Below, one piece after another: positions 9,547-18,662 of a stretch of DNA of 64,000 nt (within the stretch, counting starts at the first letter, position 1; the number at the start of each line of letters is the position of its first letter). A program made the position numbers and the translations under genes. Below the pieces are notes generated by a model. The model searched no databases. It saw only the letters and a program-made list of their open reading frames with translations, and was not told the origin of the DNA. This stretch comes from Inhella inkyongensis (lineage in GTDB: Bacteria > Pseudomonadota > Gammaproteobacteria > Burkholderiales > Burkholderiaceae_C), in contig NZ_CP040709.1 in the NCBI RefSeq assembly GCF_005952805.1, positions 1,798,001 to 1,862,000 of the forward strand. The letters run 5' to 3'.

Positions 9547-10736
9547 CAGGCGCCTTCTGCGCAGAAGGCGCGGATCAAGGGGATCAGGCGGTTGGCGATC
9601 TCGTCGATCTCGGCGCTGCTCACGATCAGGGGCGGCAGCAGGCGCACGACGCGCTCCGCCGTCACCGAGATCAGCAGACGGCTCTCCAGTGCACGCGTAA
9701 GCAGCACACCGCAGGGCCGGCTGAGTTCGATGCCCAGCATCAGCCCCTGGCCGCGAATGTCCTTGACGCCCTCCACGCCAGCCAGACCGGTTTGCAGTGC
9801 GGTGCGCAGGCGCTCGCCCATGGCGCTGGCATGGGCGCACAGGCCGTCGGCCTCCATGATGGCCAGAGTCTCAACGCCGGCCCGCATGGCCAGCGGGTTG
9901 CCACCAAAGGTGGTGCCATGGTTGCCGGCCGTCAGCACGCCAGCCGCGCGCGGCCCACATACGATGGCGCCCACCGGCACGCCCGAGCCCAGGCCCTTGG
10001 CAAGGGGCATCACATCGGGCTGGATGCCGGCCCACTGGTGCGCGAACCACTTGCCGGTGCGGCCAATGCCGCACTGCACCTCGTCGAGCATCAGGAGCAG
10101 ATTGCGCGCATCGCACAGACGCCGCAGGCCCTGCAGAAACTCGATGCGGGCTGGGTTGATGCCACCCTCGCCCTGGATGGTCTCCAGGAAGATGGCGCTG
10201 ATCTGCGGGTGGGCATCCAGCAGACGCTCCACCGCGGCCAAGTCGTTGAGTGGCGCTCGCACAAAGCCGGGAACCAAGGGTGCAAAACCGTCCTGAATCT
10301 TGGGGTTGGCGGTGGCGGACAGGGTGGCCAGGGAGCGACCGTGGAAGGCGCCTTCGAACACCATCGTCTCGGGCTGCTCGAAGCCGCGCTGATGCCCGAA
10401 TTTGCGGGCAATCTTGAGCGCGCCTTCGTTGGCTTCCAAGCCCGAGTTGCAGAAAAAGACGTTGGTCAGTCCCGACAGTTCGACCAGTTTGGCGGCCAAA
10501 CGCTCCTGCAGCGGCACTTGGTAGTAGTTGCTGGTGTGGATCAGTTTGGCGACCTGGTCCTGCAAGGCCGCCACAAAGCGCGGATGACCATGGCCCAGGG
10601 TGTTGACGGCAATGCCGGCCAGTGCGTCCAGGTACTCCTGTCCCTGCGTATCCCAGACGCGGCATCCGCGACCCTCGGCCAGGGCGACGGGCAGCCGGCC
10701 ATAGGTCGGCATCACGCAAGACAGGGGGGCGGACAT
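9546..10736 (-). CDS. argD: Acetylornithine aminotransferase
   Basis: A 396-residue PLP-dependent class III aminotransferase that converts N-acetylglutamate semialdehyde to N-acetylornithine; many homologues also act in lysine synthesis. Visible motifs are NSGLEANEGALKIARK, FHGRSLATLSAT, the PLP-contacting LDEVQCGIGRTG and the Schiff-base lysine in PLAKGLGSG. An AGGAG ribosome-binding site lies seven bases before ATG 10736. It forms an argD-argF operon with a one-base overlap. The upstream divergent region carries a 17-bp palindrome. Confidence 0.96.
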   Translation of the reverse strand: MSAPLSCVMPTYGRLPVALAEGRGCRVWDTQGQEYLDALAGIAVNTLGHGHPRFVAALQDQVAKLIHTSNYYQVPLQERLAAKLVELSGLTNVFFCNSGLEANEGALKIARKFGHQRGFEQPETMVFEGAFHGRSLATLSATANPKIQDGFAPLVPGFVRAPLNDLAAVERLLDAHPQISAIFLETIQGEGGINPARIEFLQGLRRLCDARNLLLMLDEVQCGIGRTGKWFAHQWAGIQPDVMPLAKGLGSGVPVGAIVCGPRAAGVLTAGNHGTTFGGNPLAMRAGVETLAIMEADGLCAHASAMGERLRTALQTGLAGVEGVKDIRGQGLMLGIELSRPCGVLLTRALESRLLISVTAERVVRLLPPLIVSSAEIDEIANRLIPLIRAFCAEGA

Positions 10737-10781
10737 GGACAACTCCTGGATCAGATCAATAAGGGGGCGCTGATTATGCGG

Positions 10782-10798
10782 GTGCTGCACTGCAGCAC
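10782..10798. promoter_or_regulatory. Palindrome between argD and the DUF3579 gene
   Basis: GTGCTGCA and TGCAGCAC flank a single central base, a perfect eight-base inverted repeat in the 130-base divergent intergenic region. It is well placed to be an operator for argDF or the divergent gene. The binding protein is unknown and it does not match the AT-rich ARG box of enteric ArgR. Confidence 0.4.
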
Positions 10799-10866
10799 GC
10801 GCTTTGAGGCAGGCACAATCACGACCCCACACCTGCTTGGCCTGAAGCCGCCGATTCGCCCTTTTC

Positions 10867-11190
10867 ATGTCCGCCAAACCCCGCGAAATCTTCATTCAGG
10901 GCGTCACCCTGGAGGGGCGCACCTTCCGCCCCAGCGACTGGGCGGAGCGACTGGCGGGCGTGATGTCCTGCTTTCGTCCGCCGGGCAACCGCGCTGGATT
11001 GGGCTCGCACATTCGCTATTCGCCCTATTGCGTGCCGCGGGTCATCAATGGCGTCAAGTGCGTCATCGTCAACGAGGCGCTGAAGGAGTTGGAGCCCAAG
11101 GCCTGGGAGTTTGTGCTTAGCTTTGCCCGCGACAACGAGCTGCAGGTGGTGGACGCCTGCCTTCTGCCTGAAGACCGGGATAGCGCCTGA
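10867..11190 (+). CDS. DUF3579 family protein
   Basis: A 107-residue small cytoplasmic protein. The sequence IFIQGVTLEGRTFRPSDWAERL, with later YCVPRVINGVKCVIVNEALK, is recognisable as DUF3579, a family seen mainly in betaproteobacteria and next to argD in several of them. There are no signal peptide or membrane segments. Function is unknown. It is divergent from argDF and 16 bases upstream of the hydrolase gene, with which it may be cotranscribed. Confidence 0.88.
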   Translation: MSAKPREIFIQGVTLEGRTFRPSDWAERLAGVMSCFRPPGNRAGLGSHIRYSPYCVPRVINGVKCVIVNEALKELEPKAWEFVLSFARDNELQVVDACLLPEDRDSA

Positions 11191-11206
11191 AGGCGGCGCA
11201 ACGCAA

Positions 11207-12049
11207 ATGCAGCATCCCCACGAACTCAGCGACAGCCAATGGGGGGCGCTTGCGGGTTCGCCGCAACACTGGTTGCTGATTGGAGGGATCGCCCGCGAGA
11301 GCGCGCTTTGGATCGACGGCCCGAAGTTGTTGTTGGCTCGTTTGCGGCGCCTTGATCCGCAGGTCCAACTGCATTTGCTGGACTTGCCGGGTACCGGAGC
11401 CTTATGGCGTGAGCGCAGCCCTTCGCATGTCGCCGAACTCGTCGAGAACTTGCGAAAACGCGTCAAGCGGCTGGAGGGGCCGGTTGGTTTGATCGCCAGT
11501 TCAGGGAGTACGGGCGTGGCCACCGAATGGGCACGCCGTTATCCCGAAGAGGTGGGGGCCCTGGTGTTGCTGAGTCCCGCCATGCGGCCCTTCACCTCGC
11601 TGATTCGTGCGGTCAGGCCCAGTCTTTGGCCCACTCTGATGGCCCTGGTGTTGGGGCGACGCTCGCCACTGGCCTTGAACGAGCGTTGGTTTGCCAGCAC
11701 CACTCATCGGCGTGCTGAAGATGTCGAGGTGCTGGACTCCGAGTGGCAGCGCCTCCACGATGAACATCCGGTCAAATTGCGCAATGCCTTCGCCCAGGGG
11801 CTGGCGATCTGGCGCTATCAGGCCAGCCGGCGGCGGCCCATGCGTCGCATCCTGCTGCTGGCAGGCCATAAGGACAAGTGGTTTGATTGGCGCATCTCTC
11901 AAGCCATCAGTCGCGCCTGGGGGGCGGCATTGCGTGTTCACCCCGACGCCGGTCACGATCTGCTGCTCGACGATCCGGACTGGGTGGCGCAGTCTTTGGC
12001 GGATTGGCTGCAGCCTGTGGGTCAGAGCCAGTGGTCAGACCTGCGCTGA
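11207..12049 (+). CDS. Alpha/beta hydrolase fold protein
   Basis: A 280-residue soluble hydrolase-like protein. Alpha/beta hydrolase layout: LHLLDLPGTG after strand 4, the nucleophile elbow IASSGSTG (Ser in S-x-S-x-G rather than G-x-S-x-G), a possible acid Asp in LLAGHKDKWFD, and the catalytic-type His in HPDAGHDLLLDDPD. The substrate is unknown. The start at ATG 11207 avoids overlap with the DUF3579 gene. It ends 15 bases before a shared bidirectional terminator and converges on rpsT. Confidence 0.82.
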   Translation: MQHPHELSDSQWGALAGSPQHWLLIGGIARESALWIDGPKLLLARLRRLDPQVQLHLLDLPGTGALWRERSPSHVAELVENLRKRVKRLEGPVGLIASSGSTGVATEWARRYPEEVGALVLLSPAMRPFTSLIRAVRPSLWPTLMALVLGRRSPLALNERWFASTTHRRAEDVEVLDSEWQRLHDEHPVKLRNAFAQGLAIWRYQASRRRPMRRILLLAGHKDKWFDWRISQAISRAWGAALRVHPDAGHDLLLDDPDWVAQSLADWLQPVGQSQWSDLR

Positions 12050-12063
12050 TTGCGCCATGAAAA

Positions 12064-12087
12064 AAGCCCACCTTGCGGTGGGCTTTC
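12064..12087. terminator. Bidirectional terminator between the hydrolase gene and rpsT
   Basis: AAAGCCCACC (12064-12073) pairs with GGTGGGCTTT (12078-12087) around a TTGC loop, with A-rich DNA on the left and TTTCTT on the right. It can end transcription from both converging genes. Confidence 0.92.
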
Positions 12088-12138
12088 TTGGTGGACCAGC
12101 ACGAGGCGGGCCCGATTTGCACCCGATCGGATCGTTGC

Positions 12139-12435
12139 TCAGGCGCCGAGCGCCTTGATCTTGGCCGACAGGCGGCTCTTATGACGAGCGGCCTTGTTCT
12201 TGTGGAAGATGCCCTTGTCGGCGATCGAGTCGATCACCTTCTGGGCCAGCGTGAACAGCTCGGCAGCCTTGGGCTTGTCGCCGGCAACCACAGCCTTTTG
12301 AACGTTCTTGATGACGGTGCGGAAGTGCGAACGCAGCGAGGTGTTCTCGGCGTTGCGCTTGACGTCCTGGCGGGCGCGCTTGCGGCCGGAGGCCAGGCGG
12401 ACGGTCTTTTTCTTGGCTTTGGACGAAGTGGCCAT
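12139..12435 (-). CDS. rpsT: 30S ribosomal protein S20
   Basis: A 98-residue basic protein that binds 16S rRNA early in 30S assembly. N terminus [19 protein letters not shown], the central [17 protein letters not shown] and C-terminal [15 protein letters not shown] are diagnostic. The ATG at 12435 gives the usual family length; an in-frame extension upstream is untypical. It is divergent from murJ, an arrangement common in this order. Confidence 0.98.
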   Translation of the reverse strand: MATSSKAKKKTVRLASGRKRARQDVKRNAENTSLRSHFRTVIKNVQKAVVAGDKPKAAELFTLAQKVIDSIADKGIFHKNKAARHKSRLSAKIKALGA

Positions 12436-12474
12436 GCTAGTTTTCCGGTTGATCCGTTGGGTGCAAAGCACGCG

Positions 12475-12480
12475 AGTATA
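12475..12480 (-). promoter_or_regulatory. Probable -10 element of rpsT
   Basis: TATACT reading leftwards lies about 40 bases before the rpsT start. A -35 hexamer is not obvious (CTGGTA at 17-base spacing is weak). Confidence 0.5.
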
Positions 12481-12644
12481 GCAGCGCTTGGTGGAATTAC
12501 CAGTGCTGTGCATCGTGCAACGCATAATCCGCCGCCCTGGCTCAAGTCTGGCGCTCGCCTGTTGGATGTTTGGAATGGCGATTGGGTGCGACTGAGCATG
12601 GCTGAGTGCGGCCGTCAGGCGGCCCTGTGGATTACGGACTCTTC

Positions 12645-14207
12645 ATGAATTTGCTTCGCGCCGTGGGCTCGGTTTCGGCCTTTACCTTGCTGTCTCGCAT
12701 CACCGGTCTGGCGCGTGAGTTGATGGTGACCCATCTGTATGGCGCCACGGCGATGACGGACGCCTTTGTCATCGCATTCAAGATTCCGAATATGTTTCGG
12801 CGCCTGTTTGCCGAAGGGGCCTTTTCGCAGGCCTTTGTTCCGCAATTGGCAGCCGAGCGGGCCGCGCGTGGGGAGGAATCCACGCGCCGCCTCGTGGACG
12901 CCACGGCGACGGTGCTTCTCTGGGCGCTGGTGGTCGTCAGCCTCTTGGGCGTGATGGCCGCACCGGTACTCGTTTGGTTGATGGGCGCGGGTCTTAAGGG
13001 CGCGGCCCATGTGGCCGCCGTGGACATGACGCGCTGGATGTTTCCTTACATCGCCTGCATGTCTCTGGTGGCACTGTCCGCCGGCATTTTGAATACTTGG
13101 CGGCGCTTTGCCTTGCCGGCCTTCACGCCGGTCCTGCTGAATCTGTCCGTGATTGCTTGTGGCCTGTTGCTCTCTGAGCCCTTGGCGGCGCGCGGTTGGC
13201 CGGCCATCTATTCGATGGCCCTGGGCGTGATGGTCGGCGGCTTGCTGCAGCTCTTGATCCAGATCCCGGCCCTGCGCCGGGTCGGCATGCTGCCGCGCTT
13301 TGGGTTGCGGTTGACAGCCTTGCGATCAGCCTGGAGCCATGAAGGGGTAGGACGCATCCTCAAGTTGATGGCTCCGGCCTTGCTGGGCGTGGGGGTGGCG
13401 CAGCTCTCTTTGATCATCAACACGCAGATTGCCAGCCACGTCGGCCCGGGTGCCGCCACCTGGATCAGCCTGGCCGACCGGTTGATGGAGTTTCCGATCG
13501 CCTTGGCGGGCGTGGCGCTTGGGGTGGTGCTGACACCCTTGCTGGCGGCGGCCAAGGCCGAGGAGCGGGGCGGTGAGTTCTCTGGCCTGATCGATTGGGG
13601 GTTGCGCCTGGTGCTGCTGCTGGGCCTGCCCTGCGCCCTGGCGCTGGGTCTGTTTGCCGAGCCGCTGGTCGCGGTGCTCTATCACCACGGGGAATTCACG
13701 GCCGCCGATCTGACGCAGACGGCCCGGGCGGTGCAGGGCTATGGTCTGGGCCTGATTGGTCTTTTGGCCATCAAGATCCTGGCGCCGGGCTTTTTTGCGC
13801 GCCAAGACACCCGCACCCCCGTGCGCATCGCGTTGGTGGTGTTGGTGTTCACGCAGTTGATGAATGCCCTGTGGGTGCCACAGCTGGGTGCGGCCGGCTT
13901 GGCCTTGTCGATCGGGCTTGGGGCCTTGCTCAATGCCGGCTGGTTGCTCTTCGGGCTGCGCCGTGCCGGCGCCTATCGACCCGCGCCGGGTTGGCTGGGG
14001 CTGGGGCTGAAATGCCTGCTCGCCGCCCTGTGCATGGGTGGATTGCAGTGGCAGTTGGCCCTGCAGTTGGATTGGGTGGGCATGGACAAACTGCTGCGGG
14101 CCGGTGTGATGGCGGCCAGCCTGCTGGGTTCCAGCCTGCTCTATTTCGGCGTATTGGCCCTGCTCCGGGTCGACCTGCGCGCCTTGCTGCGCCGGCAGGC
14201 TTCCTAG
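12645..14207 (+). CDS. murJ: Lipid II flippase MurJ
   Basis: A 520-residue polytopic inner-membrane protein (about 14 helices) of the MOP superfamily that flips lipid II for peptidoglycan synthesis. MNLLRAVGSVSAFTLLSRIT, TDAFVIAFKIPNMFRRLFAE and EGAFSQAFVP match the MurJ N-terminal signature, and FFARQDTRTPVRIA matches the conserved helix 10-11 region. The start at 12645 gives the typical MNLL N terminus; a longer frame from 12606 is untypical. It is followed after 26 bases by the AI-2E transporter gene. Confidence 0.96.
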   Translation: MNLLRAVGSVSAFTLLSRITGLARELMVTHLYGATAMTDAFVIAFKIPNMFRRLFAEGAFSQAFVPQLAAERAARGEESTRRLVDATATVLLWALVVVSLLGVMAAPVLVWLMGAGLKGAAHVAAVDMTRWMFPYIACMSLVALSAGILNTWRRFALPAFTPVLLNLSVIACGLLLSEPLAARGWPAIYSMALGVMVGGLLQLLIQIPALRRVGMLPRFGLRLTALRSAWSHEGVGRILKLMAPALLGVGVAQLSLIINTQIASHVGPGAATWISLADRLMEFPIALAGVALGVVLTPLLAAAKAEERGGEFSGLIDWGLRLVLLLGLPCALALGLFAEPLVAVLYHHGEFTAADLTQTARAVQGYGLGLIGLLAIKILAPGFFARQDTRTPVRIALVVLVFTQLMNALWVPQLGAAGLALSIGLGALLNAGWLLFGLRRAGAYRPAPGWLGLGLKCLLAALCMGGLQWQLALQLDWVGMDKLLRAGVMAASLLGSSLLYFGVLALLRVDLRALLRRQAS

Positions 14208-14233
14208 AATCCGCCGCCCTCTTGGGAGAACCC

Positions 14234-15307
14234 GTGACTGTTTCGCCTTTCAAGTTGTCCCCCGCGCAACGCCGCCTGCTCGCCTGGCTGGGTTTGGGCC
14301 TGGCGCTGATTGCGTTGCTCTGGCTGCTGGCGCCGGTGTTGTCGCCCTTCGTGGCGGCGGCCGTGTTGGCTTATGCGCTGGACCCCTTGGTTGAGCGCTT
14401 GGCCAAGCGCATGCCACGGGTGGTGGCGGTGGTGCTGGTGGAGACCCTGGCCATTGTGTTGGTCTTGGCCCTGTTGCTGCTGGTGGTGCCCATCCTCTCC
14501 AAGGAGTTGCCGCTCCTGAAGGCGCAGATTCCAGCGCTGGCGGCGCGGCTGAATCAGGAGCTTGCACCCCTGCTGCAGCGTTGGGGCATGACGGCCAGCC
14601 TGGATGTGGCGGCGATCAAGGACTTCGTGATCCGCCATCTGGGTGCGAACGCCGACGACATTGCCACGGCCTTGCTGGGCTCAGTGCGCATCGGTGGCTC
14701 GCTGCTCTTGGCCTTGATTGGCAATCTGGTGCTGATCCCGGTGGTGCTGTTTTATTTGTTGCTTGACTGGCCGCAACTGCGCGAACGGGCTTGGGCCTTG
14801 GTGCCACCGCGCTGGCGCGAAGGCGCCCGCGAGTTCTTGGGCGAGACCGACACGATGCTGGGCCACTATCTGCGTGGTCAGCTCTTGGTGATGGGGGTGC
14901 TGGCGCTGTACTACACGCTGGCCTTGGCGATTGCAGGCTTTGACCTGGCTCTGCCGCTTGGGGTGTTCACGGGTTTGGCCATCTTCGTGCCCTATGTGGG
15001 TTTTGGTCTCGGTCTGGTGCTGACCTTGCTGGCCGCTGCGCTGCAGTTCGCCAGCTGGTATGGCCTGATCTGCGTGGCGCTGATCTTTGGCCTTGGGCAA
15101 TTGTTCGAGAGCCTTGTGCTCACGCCCAGGCTGGTGGGTGAGCGCATTGGGCTGTCGCCCCTGATGGTGATCTTTGTGCTGCTGGCCTTTGGCCATCTGC
15201 TTGGCTTTGTGGGCATTTTGTTGGCCTTGCCGCTGAGTGCGGTGGGTCTGGTGGGCCTGCGGCGGGCGCATGCGCAGTACTTGGGCAGCGGCCTGTATCG
15301 CGGATGA
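14234..15307 (+). CDS. AI-2E family transporter (PerM/YdgG-like)
   Basis: A 357-residue integral membrane protein with about seven to eight helices; family members include autoinducer-2 exporters and PerM. Conserved C-terminal segments LTPRLVGERIGLSPLMVIFVL and FGHLLGFVGILLALPLSA are typical. The GTG start at 14234 with GGGAGA upstream is chosen; the open frame extending far to the left lies inside murJ. The substrate is not inferable. The stop codon overlaps the hda start (ATGA), making it the first gene of a tightly coupled five-gene run through folK. Confidence 0.9.
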   Translation: MTVSPFKLSPAQRRLLAWLGLGLALIALLWLLAPVLSPFVAAAVLAYALDPLVERLAKRMPRVVAVVLVETLAIVLVLALLLLVVPILSKELPLLKAQIPALAARLNQELAPLLQRWGMTASLDVAAIKDFVIRHLGANADDIATALLGSVRIGGSLLLALIGNLVLIPVVLFYLLLDWPQLRERAWALVPPRWREGAREFLGETDTMLGHYLRGQLLVMGVLALYYTLALAIAGFDLALPLGVFTGLAIFVPYVGFGLGLVLTLLAAALQFASWYGLICVALIFGLGQLFESLVLTPRLVGERIGLSPLMVIFVLLAFGHLLGFVGILLALPLSAVGLVGLRRAHAQYLGSGLYRG

Positions 15308-15975
15308 GGCAGCTTCCGCTGGATCTGGGGCCGGAGCCCGAGCAAAGCCTGCAGAGCTTTGTGATGGGCGACAACGCGGCGCTGTTGATGCATTTGCAGG
15401 CCCTGGCCCCAGGCGAGGCACCGACGCTGATCTGGGGTGGTCCGGGCAGCGGCAAGACCCATTTGATGCATGCGCTGGCCCGCCATTGGCGTGAGCAGGG
15501 CCTGTGCGTGGCGGCCTTTGATGCCGACACCCGCGGGCGCTGGGCCCTGCCCGATCAGGCGCGACTGGTCCTGATTGATGACGCCGATCGATTGGACGCC
15601 GCGCAACAGCACGAGGCCTTTGCGGCCTTTATTGAGGCCGTGGGGCAGGGCGCGGCGGTGGTCGCCACGGCACAGGCGCCGGCGGTGGATCTGGCGCTGC
15701 GTGAGGACCTGCGCACCCGCCTCGGATGGGGGCCTTCGTTTGCCCTGCGCCCCTTGAGCGAGACGGCCTTGCGTGAGTTGCTGCGCCAGGAGGGCCAGCG
15801 CCGCGGCCTGAGCTTGCCCGAGGAATTGTTGGACTACGTGCTGCTGCGCTTTGCACGCGATCCGGCCCACCTGATCCCTTTGCTGGATCGCCTTGATCAC
15901 TATGCCTTGCAGCGCAAGCGGGCCCCCACCGTGCCGCTGCTGCGGCAGATGCTGAATGAACCTGACCCTGTTTGA
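15304..15975 (+). CDS. hda: DnaA regulatory inactivator Hda
   Basis: A 223-residue AAA+ protein that promotes hydrolysis of DnaA-bound ATP together with the sliding clamp, preventing re-initiation. The N-terminal clamp-binding motif QLPLDLG is present at residues 3-9. The Walker A is WGGPGSGKTHLMHAL, the Walker B is LVLIDDADRL, and sensor/lid segments follow (RLGWGPSFALRPL). The length fits Hda rather than DnaA because there is no domain IV DNA-binding helix-turn-helix. It overlaps the preceding gene by four bases and the next by 20. Confidence 0.95.
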   Translation: MRQLPLDLGPEPEQSLQSFVMGDNAALLMHLQALAPGEAPTLIWGGPGSGKTHLMHALARHWREQGLCVAAFDADTRGRWALPDQARLVLIDDADRLDAAQQHEAFAAFIEAVGQGAAVVATAQAPAVDLALREDLRTRLGWGPSFALRPLSETALRELLRQEGQRRGLSLPEELLDYVLLRFARDPAHLIPLLDRLDHYALQRKRAPTVPLLRQMLNEPDPV

Positions 15976-16624
15976 CCTCGATGGCACCTTGTTGCCGATT
16001 GACTCCGACCATGCCTTTGGCGACTTTCTGGCCGCGCAGGGCTGGGTGGATGGGGCCAGCTGGCGCGCCCGCAACGACGGCTTCTATCAGGACTACTGTG
16101 AAGGTCGCCTGGATCTGGATGCCTATGTGGCCTTTACCACCGGCGGCTGGCGTCAGCGGCCCTTGGCCGAGGCCTTGCAACTGCGGCAGCGCTTCATGGA
16201 TGAGGTGCTGCTGCCGGCCTTGCACGACAATGCGCGCGCCCTGGTTGAACGGCACCGGGCGGCGGGCGACCTGATGGCGCTGGTGACGGCCACCAATGTC
16301 TTTGTCACGGCGCCCATCGCCCAGGCCTTTGGATTCGAGCACCTGATCGGCGTTGAGCTGGAGCGCGACGCCAGCGGTGCTTACACCGGGGCGGTGGCTG
16401 GGGTGCCGTCTTTCCAGGCCGGCAAGATCACCCGTGTGAATCAATGGCTGGCGGGCTTGGGGCGGCGCTTCGAGGAATTTGAGTGCAGCACCTGCTACAG
16501 CGATTCGATGAACGACCTGCCATTGCTTGAGGCGGTCAGCCACCCGGTGGCCACCAACCCGAGCGCGGCGCTAGAGGCATTGGCCCAGGAACGGGGCTGG
16601 CCCATATTGAAGCTCTTCAAATGA
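15956..16624 (+). CDS. HAD-IB family hydrolase (SerB-like phosphatase)
   Basis: A 222-residue cytoplasmic haloacid-dehalogenase-type phosphatase. Motif I is DLDGTL (nucleophile Asp near residue 7), motif II is VTATN, the motif III lysine is in FQAGKITRV, and motif IV is YSDSMNDLPLL. The fold type matches subfamily IB phosphoserine-phosphatase-like enzymes; the true substrate is not known. The position between hda and pcnB is conserved in Burkholderiales. The start overlaps hda by 20 bases and the stop overlaps pcnB by four. Confidence 0.92.
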   Translation: MNLTLFDLDGTLLPIDSDHAFGDFLAAQGWVDGASWRARNDGFYQDYCEGRLDLDAYVAFTTGGWRQRPLAEALQLRQRFMDEVLLPALHDNARALVERHRAAGDLMALVTATNVFVTAPIAQAFGFEHLIGVELERDASGAYTGAVAGVPSFQAGKITRVNQWLAGLGRRFEEFECSTCYSDSMNDLPLLEAVSHPVATNPSAALEALAQERGWPILKLFK

Positions 16625-18159
16625 TCAAGAAATTCATCAACAAACTGCTGGGAAAAAGCAGTGCCAAGGCGGGTGGCACCTCGCTGGGCAAGCGTGTGGA
16701 AGTGCCTGCGGCTGAGCATGGCATCGACCCGCAGCTGCTGGACGAGCGCGCCGTCAAGGTGGTGCGCACGCTGACCGATGCCGGCTTTGAGGCCTATGTG
16801 GTGGGCGGCGCGGTGCGCGATCTGCTGTTGGGCCGCCGGCCCAAAGACTTTGATGTGGCCACCAATGCCACGCCCGAGCAGGTCAAGCAGCTGTTCCGCC
16901 GCGCTTTCATCATCGGGCGGCGCTTTCGCATCGTGCACGTGGTCTATGGCCGGGGCCGCGAGCACGAGGTGATCGAGGTCTCGACCTTCCGCGCCTTGCT
17001 GGGCGAGGCTAGCGCCGAGCGCGTCACGGGCAATGAGAAGTCGAGCAAGGCTGAACTGGCCGGCAAGGCCCATGTGGTGGACGAGAGCGGCCGGGTGCTG
17101 CGCGACAACGTCTGGGGCCCGCAGATCGAGGACGCGGCCCGACGCGACTACACCGTCAACGCCATGTATTACGAGCCGCAGAGCCAGCTGCTGGTGGACT
17201 ACCACGGCGGCCTGAAGGATCTGCGCGCCAAGCAGCTGCGCATGATCGGCGACCCCGAGACCCGCTACCGCGAAGACCCGGTGCGCATCCTGCGCGCGGT
17301 GCGCTTTGCCGCCAAGCTGGGTTTTGGCATCGAGCCCGCCACCAAGGCGCCGCTGCGGAGCATGGCGGCGCTGCTGCCCAATGTGCCCGCCTCGCGCCTG
17401 TTCGATGAGATGGTCAAGCTCTTGCAGACGGGTCACGGCTTGGCCAGTCTGGAGACGCTGAAGGCACTGGGCCTGCACAAAGGCATCTTTCCGATCCTGG
17501 ATGCCGTGTTGGCCGCCGATGGCAGCTTGCCCGAGGGCGCGCGCGGCGCTTTCGTGAAGCAGGCGCTGCAGGACACCGATCTGCGCGTGTCTGAAGGCCG
17601 CAGCGTCTCGCCCAGCTTTTTGCTGGCTTGCCTGCTGTGGTTTGACGTCAAGGCGCGCTGGCAGGTGCTGCGCAGCCAGGGCGAGCCCACCGTGCCGGCG
17701 CTGCAGCAGGCCATCGATCAGGTCTTCGATGCCCGTATTGGCGACATCTCGGGGCGTGGCAAGCTGGCTGCCGATATGCGCGAGATCTGGCTGATGCAGC
17801 CCCGCTTTGAGCGTCGTACGGGCTCCGGTCCCTATAGCCTGGTGGAGCAGCCGCGTTACCGCGCCGGCTTCGACTTCCTGCGCTTGCGCGCTGACGTGGG
17901 CGATGCCGACGCCACGCTGGCGGACTGGTGGGAAGACTTTGCGCTTGGGGATGAGGACGAGCGTACGGCCCTGGTCGAGGACGCAAGGCAGCACGAAAAG
18001 CGCCAGCCGCGTCAGCAGATTTCGCCGCGCACCATGGCGGCCGACGGTGATGCCAGCCCCGAGCCCCTGCTGGACGCGCCGGCCAAGAAGCGCCGTCGTC
18101 GTCGTCGCCCCAACAAGGGCGGAAAGTCCGAGGGCGGTGCCGCTCCGGCGGCCGAGTGA
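16621..18159 (+). CDS. pcnB: Poly(A) polymerase I
   Basis: A 512-residue class II nucleotidyltransferase that adds 3' poly(A) tails to RNA and so promotes decay. The nucleotidyltransferase core reads [28 protein letters not shown] region by region, with catalytic DFD; the helical neck carries [21 protein letters not shown]. It ends in an arginine-rich tail ([11 protein letters not shown]), which together with its length favours PcnB over a CCA-adding enzyme. It is coupled by four-base overlaps to the HAD gene upstream and folK downstream. Confidence 0.95.
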   Translation: MIKKFINKLLGKSSAKAGGTSLGKRVEVPAAEHGIDPQLLDERAVKVVRTLTDAGFEAYVVGGAVRDLLLGRRPKDFDVATNATPEQVKQLFRRAFIIGRRFRIVHVVYGRGREHEVIEVSTFRALLGEASAERVTGNEKSSKAELAGKAHVVDESGRVLRDNVWGPQIEDAARRDYTVNAMYYEPQSQLLVDYHGGLKDLRAKQLRMIGDPETRYREDPVRILRAVRFAAKLGFGIEPATKAPLRSMAALLPNVPASRLFDEMVKLLQTGHGLASLETLKALGLHKGIFPILDAVLAADGSLPEGARGAFVKQALQDTDLRVSEGRSVSPSFLLACLLWFDVKARWQVLRSQGEPTVPALQQAIDQVFDARIGDISGRGKLAADMREIWLMQPRFERRTGSGPYSLVEQPRYRAGFDFLRLRADVGDADATLADWWEDFALGDEDERTALVEDARQHEKRQPRQQISPRTMAADGDASPEPLLDAPAKKRRRRRRPNKGGKSEGGAAPAAE

Positions 18160-18662
18160 TCCACCGCGCTTATATCGGCCTGGGCGCCAATCTGGGCGAT
18201 GCGCGCGCGGCCTTGCGGGCGGCCTGGTTGGGCTTGCAGGACCTGGGTTCTGCCCGGGTCTCTTCGCTCTACCGCACTGCCCCAGTGGATGCCCAGGGGC
18301 CAGACTTTTTGAACGCCGTGGTGGCCTTGGATACGGTGCTTGAGCCCCATGCGCTGCTGGACGCGTTGCAAGCGCTCGAAGCCGCACAGGGTCGCGAGCG
18401 CCCCTATCGCAACGCGCCGCGCACCTTGGATCTGGACTTGCTGAGCTACGGATCCCTGCGCTGGGAAGATGCTCGCCTGACCTTGCCGCATCCGCGCCTG
18501 CATCAGCGCGCATTCGTGCTGCACCCCCTGCTGGAGTTGGCGCCTGGGCTGACGCTGCCGGACTTGGGGGTGCTGGCCGATCATTTGCCGGCCGTGGCCG
18601 ATCAAGCCATCGAGTGCATGGGCGGCTTCGAGGCGGCGGTGGCCGCGTCCAATTCGAAGTAG
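18156..18662 (+). CDS. folK: HPPK (6-hydroxymethyl-dihydropterin pyrophosphokinase)
   Basis: A 168-residue cytoplasmic enzyme of folate synthesis, transferring pyrophosphate from ATP to 6-hydroxymethyl-7,8-dihydropterin. Motifs [28 protein letters not shown] and [11 protein letters not shown], then [19 protein letters not shown], are diagnostic. The start is GTG within a GTGA overlap with the pcnB stop. The final 61 bases overlap the 3' end of the convergent membrane-protein gene. Confidence 0.95.
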   Translation: MIHRAYIGLGANLGDARAALRAAWLGLQDLGSARVSSLYRTAPVDAQGPDFLNAVVALDTVLEPHALLDALQALEAAQGRERPYRNAPRTLDLDLLSYGSLRWEDARLTLPHPRLHQRAFVLHPLLELAPGLTLPDLGVLADHLPAVADQAIECMGGFEAAVAASNSK

